From contig NZ_BDBF01000061.1 in assembly GCF_001612845.1 (NCBI RefSeq), forward strand, positions 1 through 38,790: 38,790 bases of DNA, in the 5' to 3' direction. The notes below the pieces were generated by a model that had not been told where the DNA came from, ran no database searches, and saw only the letters and a program-made list of their open reading frames with translations. This DNA comes from Nocardia elegans NBRC 108235. GTDB taxonomy: Bacteria > Actinomycetota > Actinomycetes > Mycobacteriales > Mycobacteriaceae. Position 1 is the first letter of the stretch; the number at the start of each line of letters is the position of its first letter. The position numbers were made by a program, and so were the translations under genes. Shown one piece after another: positions 30,991-38,122 of the stretch.

Positions 30991-32034
30991 TTAGAAGTCG
31001 ACGGGCGCCTCGGCACCCGCGTCTGCGGTGACGTCGGCACCGATGCCGAGCTTCTCCTTGATCTTCTTCTCGATCTCGTCGCGCACGTCCGTGTTCTCCA
31101 GCAGGAACTTGCGGGCGTTCTCCTTGCCCTGGCCGAGCTGATCGCCCTCGTAGGTGTACCAGGAGCCGGACTTGCGGATGAAGCCCTGATCGACACCCAT
31201 ATCGATGATCGAGCCCTCCTTGGAGATGCCGGCACCGTAGAGGATGTCGAATTCGGCCTGCTTGAACGGCGGCGACACCTTGTTCTTGACGACCTTGACG
31301 CGGGTGCGGTTACCCACCGCATCGCTGCCGTCCTTCAGCGTCTCGATGCGGCGCACATCCAGACGCACGGAGGCGTAGAACTTCAATGCCTTACCACCCG
31401 TGGTGGTTTCGGGCGAGCCGAACATCACGCCGATCTTCTCGCGCAGCTGGTTGATGAAGATGGCGGTGGTGCCGGAGTTGTTCAGCGCACTGGTCATCTT
31501 GCGCAGCGCCTGGCTCATCAGGCGGGCCTGCAGACCGACGTGGCTGTCACCCATCTCGCCCTCGATTTCCGCGCGCGGTACCAGCGCCGCGACGGAGTCG
31601 ATGACGATGATGTCCAGCGCGCCGGAGCGCACCAGCATGTCGGCGATCTCCAGCGCCTGCTCACCGGTGTCGGGCTGCGACACCAGCAGGGCGTCGGTGT
31701 CGACACCGAGTTTGCGGGCGTATTCCGGATCCAGCGCGTGCTCGGCGTCGATGAAGGCCGCGAGTCCGCCGTTGGCCTGCGCGTTGGCGATGGCGTGCAG
31801 GGCAACCGTGGTCTTACCGGAGGATTCCGGACCGTAGATCTCCACGACGCGGCCACGCGGCAGTCCGCCGATGCCCAGCGCCACATCCAGCGCGATCGAA
31901 CCCGTCGGAATGACCGAGATGGGCTGATGCGCCTCCTCGCCCAGGCGCATGATCGCGCCCTTACCGAAGCTCTTCTCGACCTGCGCCAGAGCGAGCTCGA
32001 GCGCCTTGTCGCGGTCGTAGGCCTGTGGTGCCAT
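30991..32034 (-). CDS. recA: Recombinase RecA
   Basis: The 347-aa standard-length RecA carries out homologous strand exchange and is co-protease for LexA cleavage. Walker A is GPESSGKTT, Walker B IIVIDSVAAL, loop L1 EIEGEMGDSHVG, L2 region INQLREKIGVMFGSPETTTGG, and the C-terminus is acidic (GIGADVTADAGAEAPVDF). There is no intein, unlike M. tuberculosis RecA. The ATG at 32034 has AGAAGGGG eight bases upstream. It is followed 3 bp later by recX. Upstream lie an SOS-box promoter and a PafBC-type promoter. Confidence 0.98.
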   Translation of the reverse strand: MAPQAYDRDKALELALAQVEKSFGKGAIMRLGEEAHQPISVIPTGSIALDVALGIGGLPRGRVVEIYGPESSGKTTVALHAIANAQANGGLAAFIDAEHALDPEYARKLGVDTDALLVSQPDTGEQALEIADMLVRSGALDIIVIDSVAALVPRAEIEGEMGDSHVGLQARLMSQALRKMTSALNNSGTTAIFINQLREKIGVMFGSPETTTGGKALKFYASVRLDVRRIETLKDGSDAVGNRTRVKVVKNKVSPPFKQAEFDILYGAGISKEGSIIDMGVDQGFIRKSGSWYTYEGDQLGQGKENARKFLLENTDVRDEIEKKIKEKLGIGADVTADAGAEAPVDF

Positions 32035-32082
32035 CGTCTGTTCCCCTTCTGACGGGTAAGTCTCGTTGTGTGGTTGGCGCCC

Positions 32083-32105
32083 ACGGTAGAGGGCGGCACC
32101 GACAA
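32083..32105 (-). promoter_or_regulatory. recA proximal promoter, PafBC (LexA-independent) type
   Basis: On the minus strand TTGTCGGTG (32105-32097), an 8-nt spacer and TACCGT (32088-32083) exactly match the mycobacterial RecA-NDp/PafBC motif TTGTCRGTG-N8-TANNNT. Transcription would start near 32076, about 40 nt before the recA ATG. The motif is seen directly; PafBC control is from established mycobacterial work. Confidence 0.85.
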
Positions 32106-32117
32106 GTTCTGACGGCA

Positions 32118-32145
32118 AGCTTAGACGAACACGTGTTCGAGGCAA
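32118..32145 (-). promoter_or_regulatory. recA distal promoter containing a LexA SOS box
   Basis: On the minus strand TTGCCT (-35, 32145-32140) and TAAGCT (-10, 32123-32118) are 16 bp apart. The SOS box TCGAACACGTGTTCGT (32140-32125) fills the spacer and touches the -35. It differs from the actinobacterial consensus TCGAAC-N4-GTTCGA only at the last base. LexA binding here would block this promoter until DNA damage. Confidence 0.88.
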
Positions 32146-32251
32146 GCGACGCGCCCGCCGACACGCACGGCAGCCGCACAGCCGCACCCCGTTCCCGGCA
32201 ATCGCCGCGCAATCCGGCCGGTCATGCGGCCTCGATCCGGCCGTGTCCTCG

Positions 32252-33286
32252 TCATCGAGTCGCCGTCGGCACCACCGCGATCCGGTCGGTCTGCATCAAC
32301 GCCTGCGCCTGTTTCAGCATCCGCAGCGTCGGGGTGACCTCGACGTCGACGATCCCGTCCAGAGCCCCCAGCCGCTCGGTGAGGTAGCGATACAGGTGCG
32401 AACTGTCGCGGCAGACGATGGAGGCGACCAGATTGGTGGGCCCGGTGGTGGCCGCGACGAACGCCGTCTCCGGATGGGTGGCGATCGCCCGGCCGACGGC
32501 GTCGAGCTCGGCCGGGCGCGTCCGCACCCACAGCGAGGCCCGCACCGCGTATCCCATGCGCTCGACGGCGAAATCGAGATCGAAATACAGCACGCCCGCC
32601 GCCGCCAGCTCGGACATCCGCCGCGCGACCCGGCTCGGGCTCCAGCCGGTTTCGGCCGCCAGCCGGGCATAGGAGGCACGCCCGTCGCGGGCCAGCAGCG
32701 CGAGCATCGCCTCGTCGGCCGCGGACAGGTCCATCGGCGCGTCGGGCCCGCGCTGATCGTTCATCGCGGGTCGCGGTCCCAGCTGCCGCAACTGTTCGGC
32801 GGTCAGCAAGCGGCTGTAGCGCGGCCACTCCTCCGCCAGCGGAAACCGGTGGATGATCTCGTAGGCCATCAACCCGGTGACCTGGCTGGCCCGCGGCAGA
32901 ACGTTGAGCAGCAACGCATCTCGCTGTTCGATCGAGCGCGGGCGGCTCACACAGGTGACCTCCGAACCGGTCGACAGCAGCGCCACCCAGCTCACATCCG
33001 GCAGCCGCGCCAGCGATTCGGCCAGTCGCAGCGCCTTGTCCGGGGTGGACCGCACCCGCAGCATCCAGCGCGTATTCCCCAGCGGCATGGCGTTGACCTG
33101 GCCGGAGACGTGCAGGATGCCGCGTTGGCGCATCGATCGATAGCGGCGGGCCACGGTTTGCTCGGAGACACCGAGGATCGCACCGAGGGTGGCGAACGGG
33201 ATGCGGGCATCGGCGACCAAGCCGTGCACGATCTGCTTGTCGAGCGTATCGAGAACGGAGGATTCGAGTTCGTCTTCGGGGTTCAC
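32252..33286 (-). CDS. Double-module Lrp/AsnC-family transcriptional regulator
   Basis: The 344-aa product is twice the usual Lrp/AsnC length and contains two HTH-plus-RAM units. The first has LDKQIVHGLVADARIPFATL and GVSEQTVARRYRSMRQRGIL (about 15-58). The second has LSAADEAMLALLARDGRASY and GWSPSRVARRMSELAAAGVL (about 187-230). Each is followed by an effector-binding ferredoxin-like domain; the second ends VDVEVTPTLRMLKQA. The start is a GTG at 33286. It diverges from a DHA2 exporter gene 96 bp away and probably controls it, by analogy with amino-acid exporters regulated by AsnC-type proteins; the ligand is unknown. Confidence 0.88.
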   Translation of the reverse strand: MNPEDELESSVLDTLDKQIVHGLVADARIPFATLGAILGVSEQTVARRYRSMRQRGILHVSGQVNAMPLGNTRWMLRVRSTPDKALRLAESLARLPDVSWVALLSTGSEVTCVSRPRSIEQRDALLLNVLPRASQVTGLMAYEIIHRFPLAEEWPRYSRLLTAEQLRQLGPRPAMNDQRGPDAPMDLSAADEAMLALLARDGRASYARLAAETGWSPSRVARRMSELAAAGVLYFDLDFAVERMGYAVRASLWVRTRPAELDAVGRAIATHPETAFVAATTGPTNLVASIVCRDSSHLYRYLTERLGALDGIVDVEVTPTLRMLKQAQALMQTDRIAVVPTATR

Positions 33287-33319
33287 AGGCGGAATCTCAC
33301 ATCGACGGCCGGGTAGCTG

Positions 33320-33337
33320 GATGGTTATTCAAACATC
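33320..33337. promoter_or_regulatory. Imperfect palindrome between the Lrp-type regulator and MFS genes
   Basis: GATGGTTATTCAAACATC fits GATG-N-TT-N4-AA-N-CATC, an AT-rich symmetric site of Lrp-box character in otherwise GC-rich sequence. It sits mid-way in the 96-bp divergent region (33287-33382). Role as operator is inference. Confidence 0.45.
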
Positions 33338-33382
33338 TCGCACGCTTGGCGTCGATATCGTTCGCACTACCCGGAGGTCGCC

Positions 33383-34792
33383 ATGCGGAAATGGCTCCCC
33401 TTGTTCGCGGCGTGCCTCGGCACGCTCATGCTGCTCATCGACGTCACCATCGTCAACGTCGCGCTCCCGGACATCGCCGCCGATCTCGGCACCGGACTGT
33501 CGGGGTTGCAATGGGTCGTCGACGGCTACGCACTGGGCCTGGCGGCACTGCTGCTGGTGCTGGGCTCGTTCGCCGACCGGTTCGGCGCCAAACCCACCTA
33601 TCTCGCGGGTCTGGCGATATTCGCGGCCGCCTCTCTGGCCTGCGGACTGGCTCAGTCCTCGGCCCTGCTGGTGGCCGCGCGGGCCGTGCAGGGAGTGGGC
33701 GGTGCGGCCATGTTCGCCACCACCCTGTCGCTGCTGCACGCCACCTACACCGGCCGCGATCGCGGCACCGCGTTCGGCGCGTGGGGTGCGGTCGCCGGGG
33801 CGGCCGCCGGCATCGGTGTGGTGCTCGGCGGGGTACTGACCGACCTGCTGTCGTGGCGGTGGATCTTCCTGGTGAACCTGCCGATCGCGGCGGTCACCAT
33901 CGTGCTGTCGCTGTACGCCTTCGGCCCGTCGCCGCGCCGGCCCGGCCGTAGCGTGGACGTCGCCGGAATGGCCGCCTTCGCCGTCGCGGCGACCGCGCTG
34001 ACCTACAGCATCATCCGGGGCGGGGAAGACGGGTGGGGCGACGGCGCGGCAGTCGGCACGCTGATCCTCGGCGCGATCGCGCTCGCCGGCTTCGCTCTCG
34101 TCGAATCACGCAGCGCCACACCGATGTTCCCGCTCGCACTGCTGCGCAACCGGGAATTCACGGCCACCCTGGTCGCGGCGGCGGGCTTCAATTTCGCCGC
34201 CTTCGCGAGCAGTCCCCTGATCTCGCTGTGGTTGCAGCAGCCGCTGCAGTTCAGCCCGCTGCGCGCCGGCCTGTCCATGCTGCCGATGGCGGCGACGGCG
34301 TTCGTGGTCTCGGGCGCGTTCGGTCGGTGGCTGCACGACGTGGCGCCCCGATGGACCATCGGTGGCGGATTGGTGATCACCGGAATCGGGGCGGGCCTGC
34401 TCGGCGTGATCGACGCCGGATCCACCTGGAGCGCACTCCTTTTCGGCTACGTGGTGATCGGCATCGGCATCGGTGTGCTCGCGCCGCCGCTGGTGGCGGT
34501 CGCGATGGCCGCGGTGCCCCCGCAGCAGAGCGGCACCGCCGCCGGAGCGGTGAACACCGCCCGTCAACTGGGCCTGGCCCTCGGTGTCGCGGTACTCGGT
34601 ACGGTATTCCGCAGCTCGGCGGGCGAGGGCCGGATCACGGTGTCGCAGTTCGTGTCCGGGCTGGACGCCGCGGTCGCGGTGGCGGCGGGTGTGGGCATCG
34701 TTCTCGGCATCATCGCCTTCGCCCTGTTCCGCCCCCGTACCGGGACCACCGAGCCGGCGGAACCGGCTCCCGCCGAGATCCAGGTCGGCTGA
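33383..34792 (+). CDS. MFS exporter, DHA2 family
   Basis: The 469-aa polytopic protein has the DHA2 start LIDVTIVNVALPDIAADLG, WVVDGYALGLAALLLVLGSF, motif A-like GSFADRFGAKPTYLAGL and motif C-like GVVLGGVLTDLLSWRWIF. It has about fourteen hydrophobic segments and a short acidic tail. Proton-driven export of drugs or metabolites is expected. The ATG has GGAGGT four bases upstream. It is divergent from the double Lrp/AsnC regulator, its likely controller, and convergent with the NTF2-like gene. Confidence 0.88.
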   Translation: MRKWLPLFAACLGTLMLLIDVTIVNVALPDIAADLGTGLSGLQWVVDGYALGLAALLLVLGSFADRFGAKPTYLAGLAIFAAASLACGLAQSSALLVAARAVQGVGGAAMFATTLSLLHATYTGRDRGTAFGAWGAVAGAAAGIGVVLGGVLTDLLSWRWIFLVNLPIAAVTIVLSLYAFGPSPRRPGRSVDVAGMAAFAVAATALTYSIIRGGEDGWGDGAAVGTLILGAIALAGFALVESRSATPMFPLALLRNREFTATLVAAAGFNFAAFASSPLISLWLQQPLQFSPLRAGLSMLPMAATAFVVSGAFGRWLHDVAPRWTIGGGLVITGIGAGLLGVIDAGSTWSALLFGYVVIGIGIGVLAPPLVAVAMAAVPPQQSGTAAGAVNTARQLGLALGVAVLGTVFRSSAGEGRITVSQFVSGLDAAVAVAAGVGIVLGIIAFALFRPRTGTTEPAEPAPAEIQVG

Positions 34793-34806
34793 ATCGGCGC
34801 CGATTC
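34791..34806. terminator. Perfect 16-bp palindrome between convergent MFS and NTF2-like genes
   Basis: GAATCGGCGCCGATTC begins two bases from the MFS stop and ends 16 bp before the NTF2-like stop. It could fold as a short hairpin with a GCGC loop on either strand. There is no U-tract; the assignment as shared terminator is tentative. Confidence 0.4.
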
Positions 34807-34822
34807 CCCGGAGAAAATGCGG

Positions 34823-35296
34823 TCACCCGTCGGATCCGAGCCCCGCCGGCAATCGCGGCGGGGTTCCCTGAGTCCAGGTGATGCGCAGCGAGGAGGCCCG
34901 GATCCGCCAGCCGTCGGCTGTCCGGACCAATTCGGTGTCGGCATGGCCCGCAGAGATGAACACCGCCTCGGAACCATCGGCGAGGACATGGGTGTTCAGC
35001 TGAGCGCCGCGCGCCGTGGCGCGGTCGCCGTCGATGTCGATCACCGCGTTGGTTCCCAGGTGAACGGTCCGATCGAACAGCGCCATCCCGCGCCGGATGT
35101 GCGCGAGTACGGCGTCGCGGCCGTGGACGGTGCCGATCGGCATCTCCGCGGTCGCGTCCTCGGTGTAGTAGGTGCGCGCCCACCGATCGTCGAACACACC
35201 GTCGTCGAGCGAACGCAGATAGCGGTCCAGCAGGTCGGTTATCTCGGACCGGTCCAGTAGTTCCCGAATCCGGTTCTCGGTGATCTCGGTATCCAT
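34823..35296 (-). CDS. NTF2-like / SnoaL-family protein
   Basis: The 157-aa cone-shaped alpha+beta barrel protein starts with IRELLDRSEITDLLDRYLRS, then ARTYYTEDATAEMPIGTVHG, RDAVLAHIRRG and the strand-rich C-terminus HVLADGSEAVFISAGHADTE and DGWRIRASSLRITWTQGTP. Family members are ligand-binding proteins, isomerases or dehydratases; the substrate is not inferable. The ATG at 35296 is preferred over one at 35311. It lies six bases after the -10 box of the MerR-type promoter, which would make the transcript leaderless, whereas 35311 falls inside the promoter spacer. Confidence 0.8.
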   Translation of the reverse strand: MDTEITENRIRELLDRSEITDLLDRYLRSLDDGVFDDRWARTYYTEDATAEMPIGTVHGRDAVLAHIRRGMALFDRTVHLGTNAVIDIDGDRATARGAQLNTHVLADGSEAVFISAGHADTELVRTADGWRIRASSLRITWTQGTPPRLPAGLGSDG

Positions 35297-35302
35297 GCGA
35301 CC

Positions 35303-35333
35303 ACCCTGCAACCTCGAGCAAGCTCGAGGTCAA
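35303..35333 (-). promoter_or_regulatory. MerR-type promoter with 19-bp spacer and palindromic operator
   Basis: On the minus strand -35 TTGACC (35333-35328) and -10 CAGGGT (35308-35303) are separated by 19 bp, the overlong spacer typical of MerR-controlled promoters. The spacer carries the perfect inverted repeat ACCTCGAG-CTTG-CTCGAGGT (35311-35330), close in form to known MerR/SoxR-type boxes. The ATG at 35296 follows six bases after the -10. No MerR gene is seen in the window, so the regulator acts in trans. Confidence 0.75.
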
Positions 35334-35363
35334 GGTCGCTGTGACGCAGCCGACGGCCGGCGC

Positions 35364-35558
35364 TCACCAGCGGCTCTTCGGTACGTCGAATTCCGCGCAC
35401 AGGGCCCGCCAGACCTCGCGCGGATCGATACCGTCCTCGATCGCCTGGGCGCCGGTACGGCCGTTCATCGAGGGCAGGACATGATCGGCCAGCAGCAGGT
35501 CGCCGCGGGCGACGCCGAATTCGGTATGCAAGAGTTCCTGAAATTCAGTCAACCGCAC
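35364..35558 (-). CDS. DUF3046 family protein (Rv2738c-like)
   Basis: The 64-aa product RLTEFQELLHTEFG ... LLLADHVLPSMNGRTGAQAI ... DPREVWRALCAEFDVPKSRW matches DUF3046, which sits near recA in mycobacteria. Here it is separated from recA by the Lrp, MFS and NTF2-like genes. The GTG at 35558 has TACCCT seven bases upstream (35571-35566) and no Shine-Dalgarno, suggesting a leaderless transcript. Function unknown. It lies 46 bp downstream of the glycosyltransferase gene on the same strand. Confidence 0.88.
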   Translation of the reverse strand: MRLTEFQELLHTEFGVARGDLLLADHVLPSMNGRTGAQAIEDGIDPREVWRALCAEFDVPKSRW

Positions 35559-35604
35559 CGTGCCGAGGGTACCGGTCGCGCACGAACCGCCGGCGGGCGC
35601 GCGG

Positions 35605-36768
35605 TCAGCTCGCGCGAGCCCGATCCAGCGTGCGGTGACAGATGTCGATCGGATCGGCGACATCGGAGACGGTGGCAGCGGCCGCGGCGGCGGCCTTGCG
35701 ATAGGACTCGTCGCCGAGAACGGTATGCACCGCCGCGCGCAGCGATTCCGGGGTGAACGGTCGCACCAGCAGCGAACTCCCCTGGCGGACCGCACGATTG
35801 GCCAGTTCCCACTGATCCCCGCCGCCGGGCACCGTCACGATCGGCACGCCGGCGAGCAGAGTTTTGGCCAGCAATCCGTGTCCCCCGCCGCCGACCACCA
35901 CGGCGGCGTGGCGCAACAGCTCGTCCTGCCGTCCCAGACCCGCCGTCGCCCATGGCGGAAGATCCGCCGGGGGCGTATCGAGCATCGAAATCGCCACGCG
36001 CACATCACTGTCCGCGAGCGCCTCCAACGCACCGGTCGCCAGATCACCGAACCCGGTCCGGGCGGTCGAGGGTGCGACCACCACCAGCGGCCGGTCGCCG
36101 GGCGGTGGCGCGAGCAGCTCCGAGGTCGGCTCCCATAGCAGCGGACCCACCACATGCGCGTCGGCGGGCCAATCCGGCCGATCGACCTCCAAAGCGGGCA
36201 GGGTGGCGATCAACCGCGCGTCGGGGCCCGGATCCACCTCCGGCAGGCCCACGCTCGCCCGGGCCGCTCCACGCTGGCGCTCACCGCGTGTGATCGCGCG
36301 CGCGGTCAGCCCGCGCAGCACCGTATCGCGCATCCGCCCACGCAGGCCCTCCCCCGGCGCGAGCCCACTGCCGATGGGCGGCAATGCTTTCGACGGCAGA
36401 TACAGCGGATGCGGCGACAACTCGACCCACGGCACCCCCAGCCGCTCGGCGGCCATCCCACCGCCGGCGGTGAGCACATCCGAAACCACCAGCTCCGGCA
36501 GCATCGCACTGAGATCGGGGAGGATTTCCGAGGAGATATGCGCCGCGCGTTCGTGGATCCGCGCACCCGCGTCGGCGTCGTCGTCCTGCGGTCGCGGCGC
36601 CAAACCCTTCAACCGCCGCACCGCGATACCCGCGTCCCGCGCCGCATCGAACCAGCGCGGACTGGTGAACAACACCGGATCATCGCCCGCCTGAAGAAAC
36701 CGCAGGCACAGCGCGATCGCCGGAAACGCATGACCCGGATCCGGACCCGCGACGACAGCCACTCGCAT
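35605..36768 (-). CDS. GT1-type glycosyltransferase (Rv2739c-like)
   Basis: The 387-aa GT-B-fold glycosyltransferase resembles the UDP-glycosyltransferases of natural-product and macrolide type. The N-terminal MRVAVVAGPDPGHAFPAIAL has the G-H-x-x-P signature. The C-terminal nucleotide-sugar site includes RPLVVVAPSTARTGFGDLA, RHAAVVVGGGGHGLLAKTL and GVPIVTVPGGGDQWELANRA. Position next to DUF3046 matches Rv2739c of M. tuberculosis. The acceptor is unknown. The ATG at 36768 has a GGGTGGGG stretch upstream; the longer frame to 36816 is not supported. Confidence 0.85.
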   Translation of the reverse strand: MRVAVVAGPDPGHAFPAIALCLRFLQAGDDPVLFTSPRWFDAARDAGIAVRRLKGLAPRPQDDDADAGARIHERAAHISSEILPDLSAMLPELVVSDVLTAGGGMAAERLGVPWVELSPHPLYLPSKALPPIGSGLAPGEGLRGRMRDTVLRGLTARAITRGERQRGAARASVGLPEVDPGPDARLIATLPALEVDRPDWPADAHVVGPLLWEPTSELLAPPPGDRPLVVVAPSTARTGFGDLATGALEALADSDVRVAISMLDTPPADLPPWATAGLGRQDELLRHAAVVVGGGGHGLLAKTLLAGVPIVTVPGGGDQWELANRAVRQGSSLLVRPFTPESLRAAVHTVLGDESYRKAAAAAAATVSDVADPIDICHRTLDRARAS

Positions 36769-36876
36769 GCGCCCCACCCTGCCATACCCCCTCCCCACCC
36801 GATGCCGGGCGGGCACAGCTACCCGACGGTCATGAACGGCGACCGGGCCGATCGTGGCCGCTCACAGTGCCGGCGA

Positions 36877-37587
36877 TCAGTCGGCGAAGTGGTACAGCTC
36901 GAATCCGACCGCCCGCTCGGCATCGAAACCAGCCTGCGGTCCCGTGGCCCGATCCACGATGGCGCGGGCCTGATCCGCCACCGGCTCATCGCTCAGCGCG
37001 CTCAGATAGCGACTGTGCTGCATCAGCGAATCCACCGCCGCCCGAACGGTATCGGTGACATCCACCGCATGCGTCACCACCGGACCCACCACCGCCGCCC
37101 AGCGCGGCGTCCAGATCGGCAATTCGGCCAGCTCCGGGAAGATCCATTCGTTGCCCGCGTCCGAGATCGCGTCCAGCGCACTGCGCCCGACCGCGCGATG
37201 ATCGGCGCTGTTCGCATAACCGGGCGCCCAGGTGTCGCCGAAATTGAACAACACCACCATCTCCGGTCGATGCCGCCGGATCGCCGCGGCCAGATCGCGG
37301 CGCAAACCGAGCCCACCCTCGATCCGCCCGTCCGGATAGCCGAGAAACTCCACATCCTCGACCCCGACCGCGCGCGCCGACGCGATCTCCTCCTGCTCCC
37401 GCACCGGACCACACTCGGCCGGCGGCAGGCCCGCGATCCCGGCCTCACCGCTGGTCGCCAGCAGATACCGGATGTTCTTACCCTGCTTCGTCCAGCGCGC
37501 GACCGCGGCCGCGGCACCGTACTCGATATCGTCGGGATGGGCGACGATCACCAGACCGCGCTCCCAATCCTCGGGTAGCTCTAGCAT
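36877..37587 (-). CDS. PIG-L/LmbE-family zinc deacetylase
   Basis: The 236-aa product has the LmbE-like metal motif VIVAHPDDIEYG (H17, D20) and the third ligand region ANSADHRAVGRSAL (D130, H131), fitting Zn-dependent N-deacetylases that act on GlcNAc-type substrates such as those in mycothiol or GPI synthesis. The C-terminal FELYHFAD ending is intact. The ATG at 37587 has GAAGG four bases upstream; the frame is open to 37647 but unsupported. It follows the 57-aa gene and precedes the glycosyltransferase on the same strand, with 108-bp spacing. The substrate is unknown. Confidence 0.85.
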   Translation of the reverse strand: MLELPEDWERGLVIVAHPDDIEYGAAAAVARWTKQGKNIRYLLATSGEAGIAGLPPAECGPVREQEEIASARAVGVEDVEFLGYPDGRIEGGLGLRRDLAAAIRRHRPEMVVLFNFGDTWAPGYANSADHRAVGRSALDAISDAGNEWIFPELAELPIWTPRWAAVVGPVVTHAVDVTDTVRAAVDSLMQHSRYLSALSDEPVADQARAIVDRATGPQAGFDAERAVGFELYHFAD

Positions 37588-37703
37588 TTGCCTTCGCTTC
37601 GCTCCGCCGGTCCACAATCGAGGCGGCCGAGAACCATGAACGTGCACCGCTCCGAAACGCTAACACGGCTGGGTGCCCGGCTTCGCCGTCGCGAAACAGC
37701 AAG

Positions 37704-37733
37704 GGGCCGTTCGGTATTCGTACCGAACGGCCC
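37704..37733 (-). terminator. Hairpin with TTCG-type tetraloop after the 57-aa gene
   Basis: GGGCCGTTCGGTA and TACCGAACGGCCC form a perfect 13-bp stem (37704-37716 with 37721-37733). The loop reads TTCG on the plus strand and CGAA on the minus strand. It lies 12 bp past the stop of the minus-strand 57-aa gene, a strong GC-type terminator. Confidence 0.8.
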
Positions 37734-37745
37734 TGGGTTGGCTCG

Positions 37746-37919
37746 CTACAGTTTGGTGACCGTCGACTTGTTCGAGCCGGAGACGGCCTTGTACAGCAGG
37801 TACAGGCCGAAGACCACGACGCTGATCATCAGGATCGGGAACAACGCCTTGACCAGCGCGCCGATCACGATCAGCGCCAGCCACACGAGCGCGACGACGC
37901 CCAGAATCTTCCAGAACAT
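37746..37919 (-). CDS. Small membrane protein (57 aa)
   Basis: The 57-aa product is dominated by two closely spaced hydrophobic segments (FWKILGVVALVWLALIVIGALV and LFPILMISVVVFGLYLLYKAV), with a short polar tail SGSNKSTVTKL. The ATG at 37919 has GGGAGG seven bases upstream; an ATG two codons earlier is too close to it. A consensus-like TTGACA lies about 65 bp upstream, a possible -35. It lies downstream of the pspM-like gene and ends at a strong hairpin. Conserved function not known; a membrane-stress role is only suggested by its neighbour. Confidence 0.7.
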   Translation of the reverse strand: MFWKILGVVALVWLALIVIGALVKALFPILMISVVVFGLYLLYKAVSGSNKSTVTKL

Positions 37920-38065
37920 GTCCATTCCTCCCGAAGGTTTCCGAACCGCCGTCAACGCGATCCGACTCCTCCATACTGTCAACTCGGCGCCGGAAAATCA
38001 CCAGGTCACAACCGATATCCGGGAAATATCAGGGTGAACCCCTAGCCGGATCAGCCGCGAGGATC

Positions 38066-38100
38066 GGTCCGTGAACGGGGCGCCACCGGCCCCAGGGACC
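38066..38100 (-). terminator. Compound stem-loop after the pspM-like gene
   Basis: Outer GGTCC (38066-38070) pairs with GGACC (38096-38100). Inner GGGGC (38077-38081) pairs with GCCCC (38089-38093). It begins 22 bp past the stop of the pspM-like gene. No U-tract is seen; weak support. Confidence 0.35.
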
Positions 38101-38122
38101 CGACGCCGCGCAGGCGCCCGCA

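Noticed and set aside
30991..32034. Intein in RecA
   Set aside because: RecA is 347 aa with uninterrupted Walker A and L2 regions.
30172..32052. Plus-strand 626-codon frame opposite recX and recA
   Set aside because: It is a shadow of the recX repeats and recA; no ribosome site or domain.
37588..37602. CTTCGCTTCGCTCCG motif upstream of the PIG-L gene as a mobile repeat
   Set aside because: Only one clear copy was found in the window; it may be a dispersed repeat in the genome, but a single copy does not support that.
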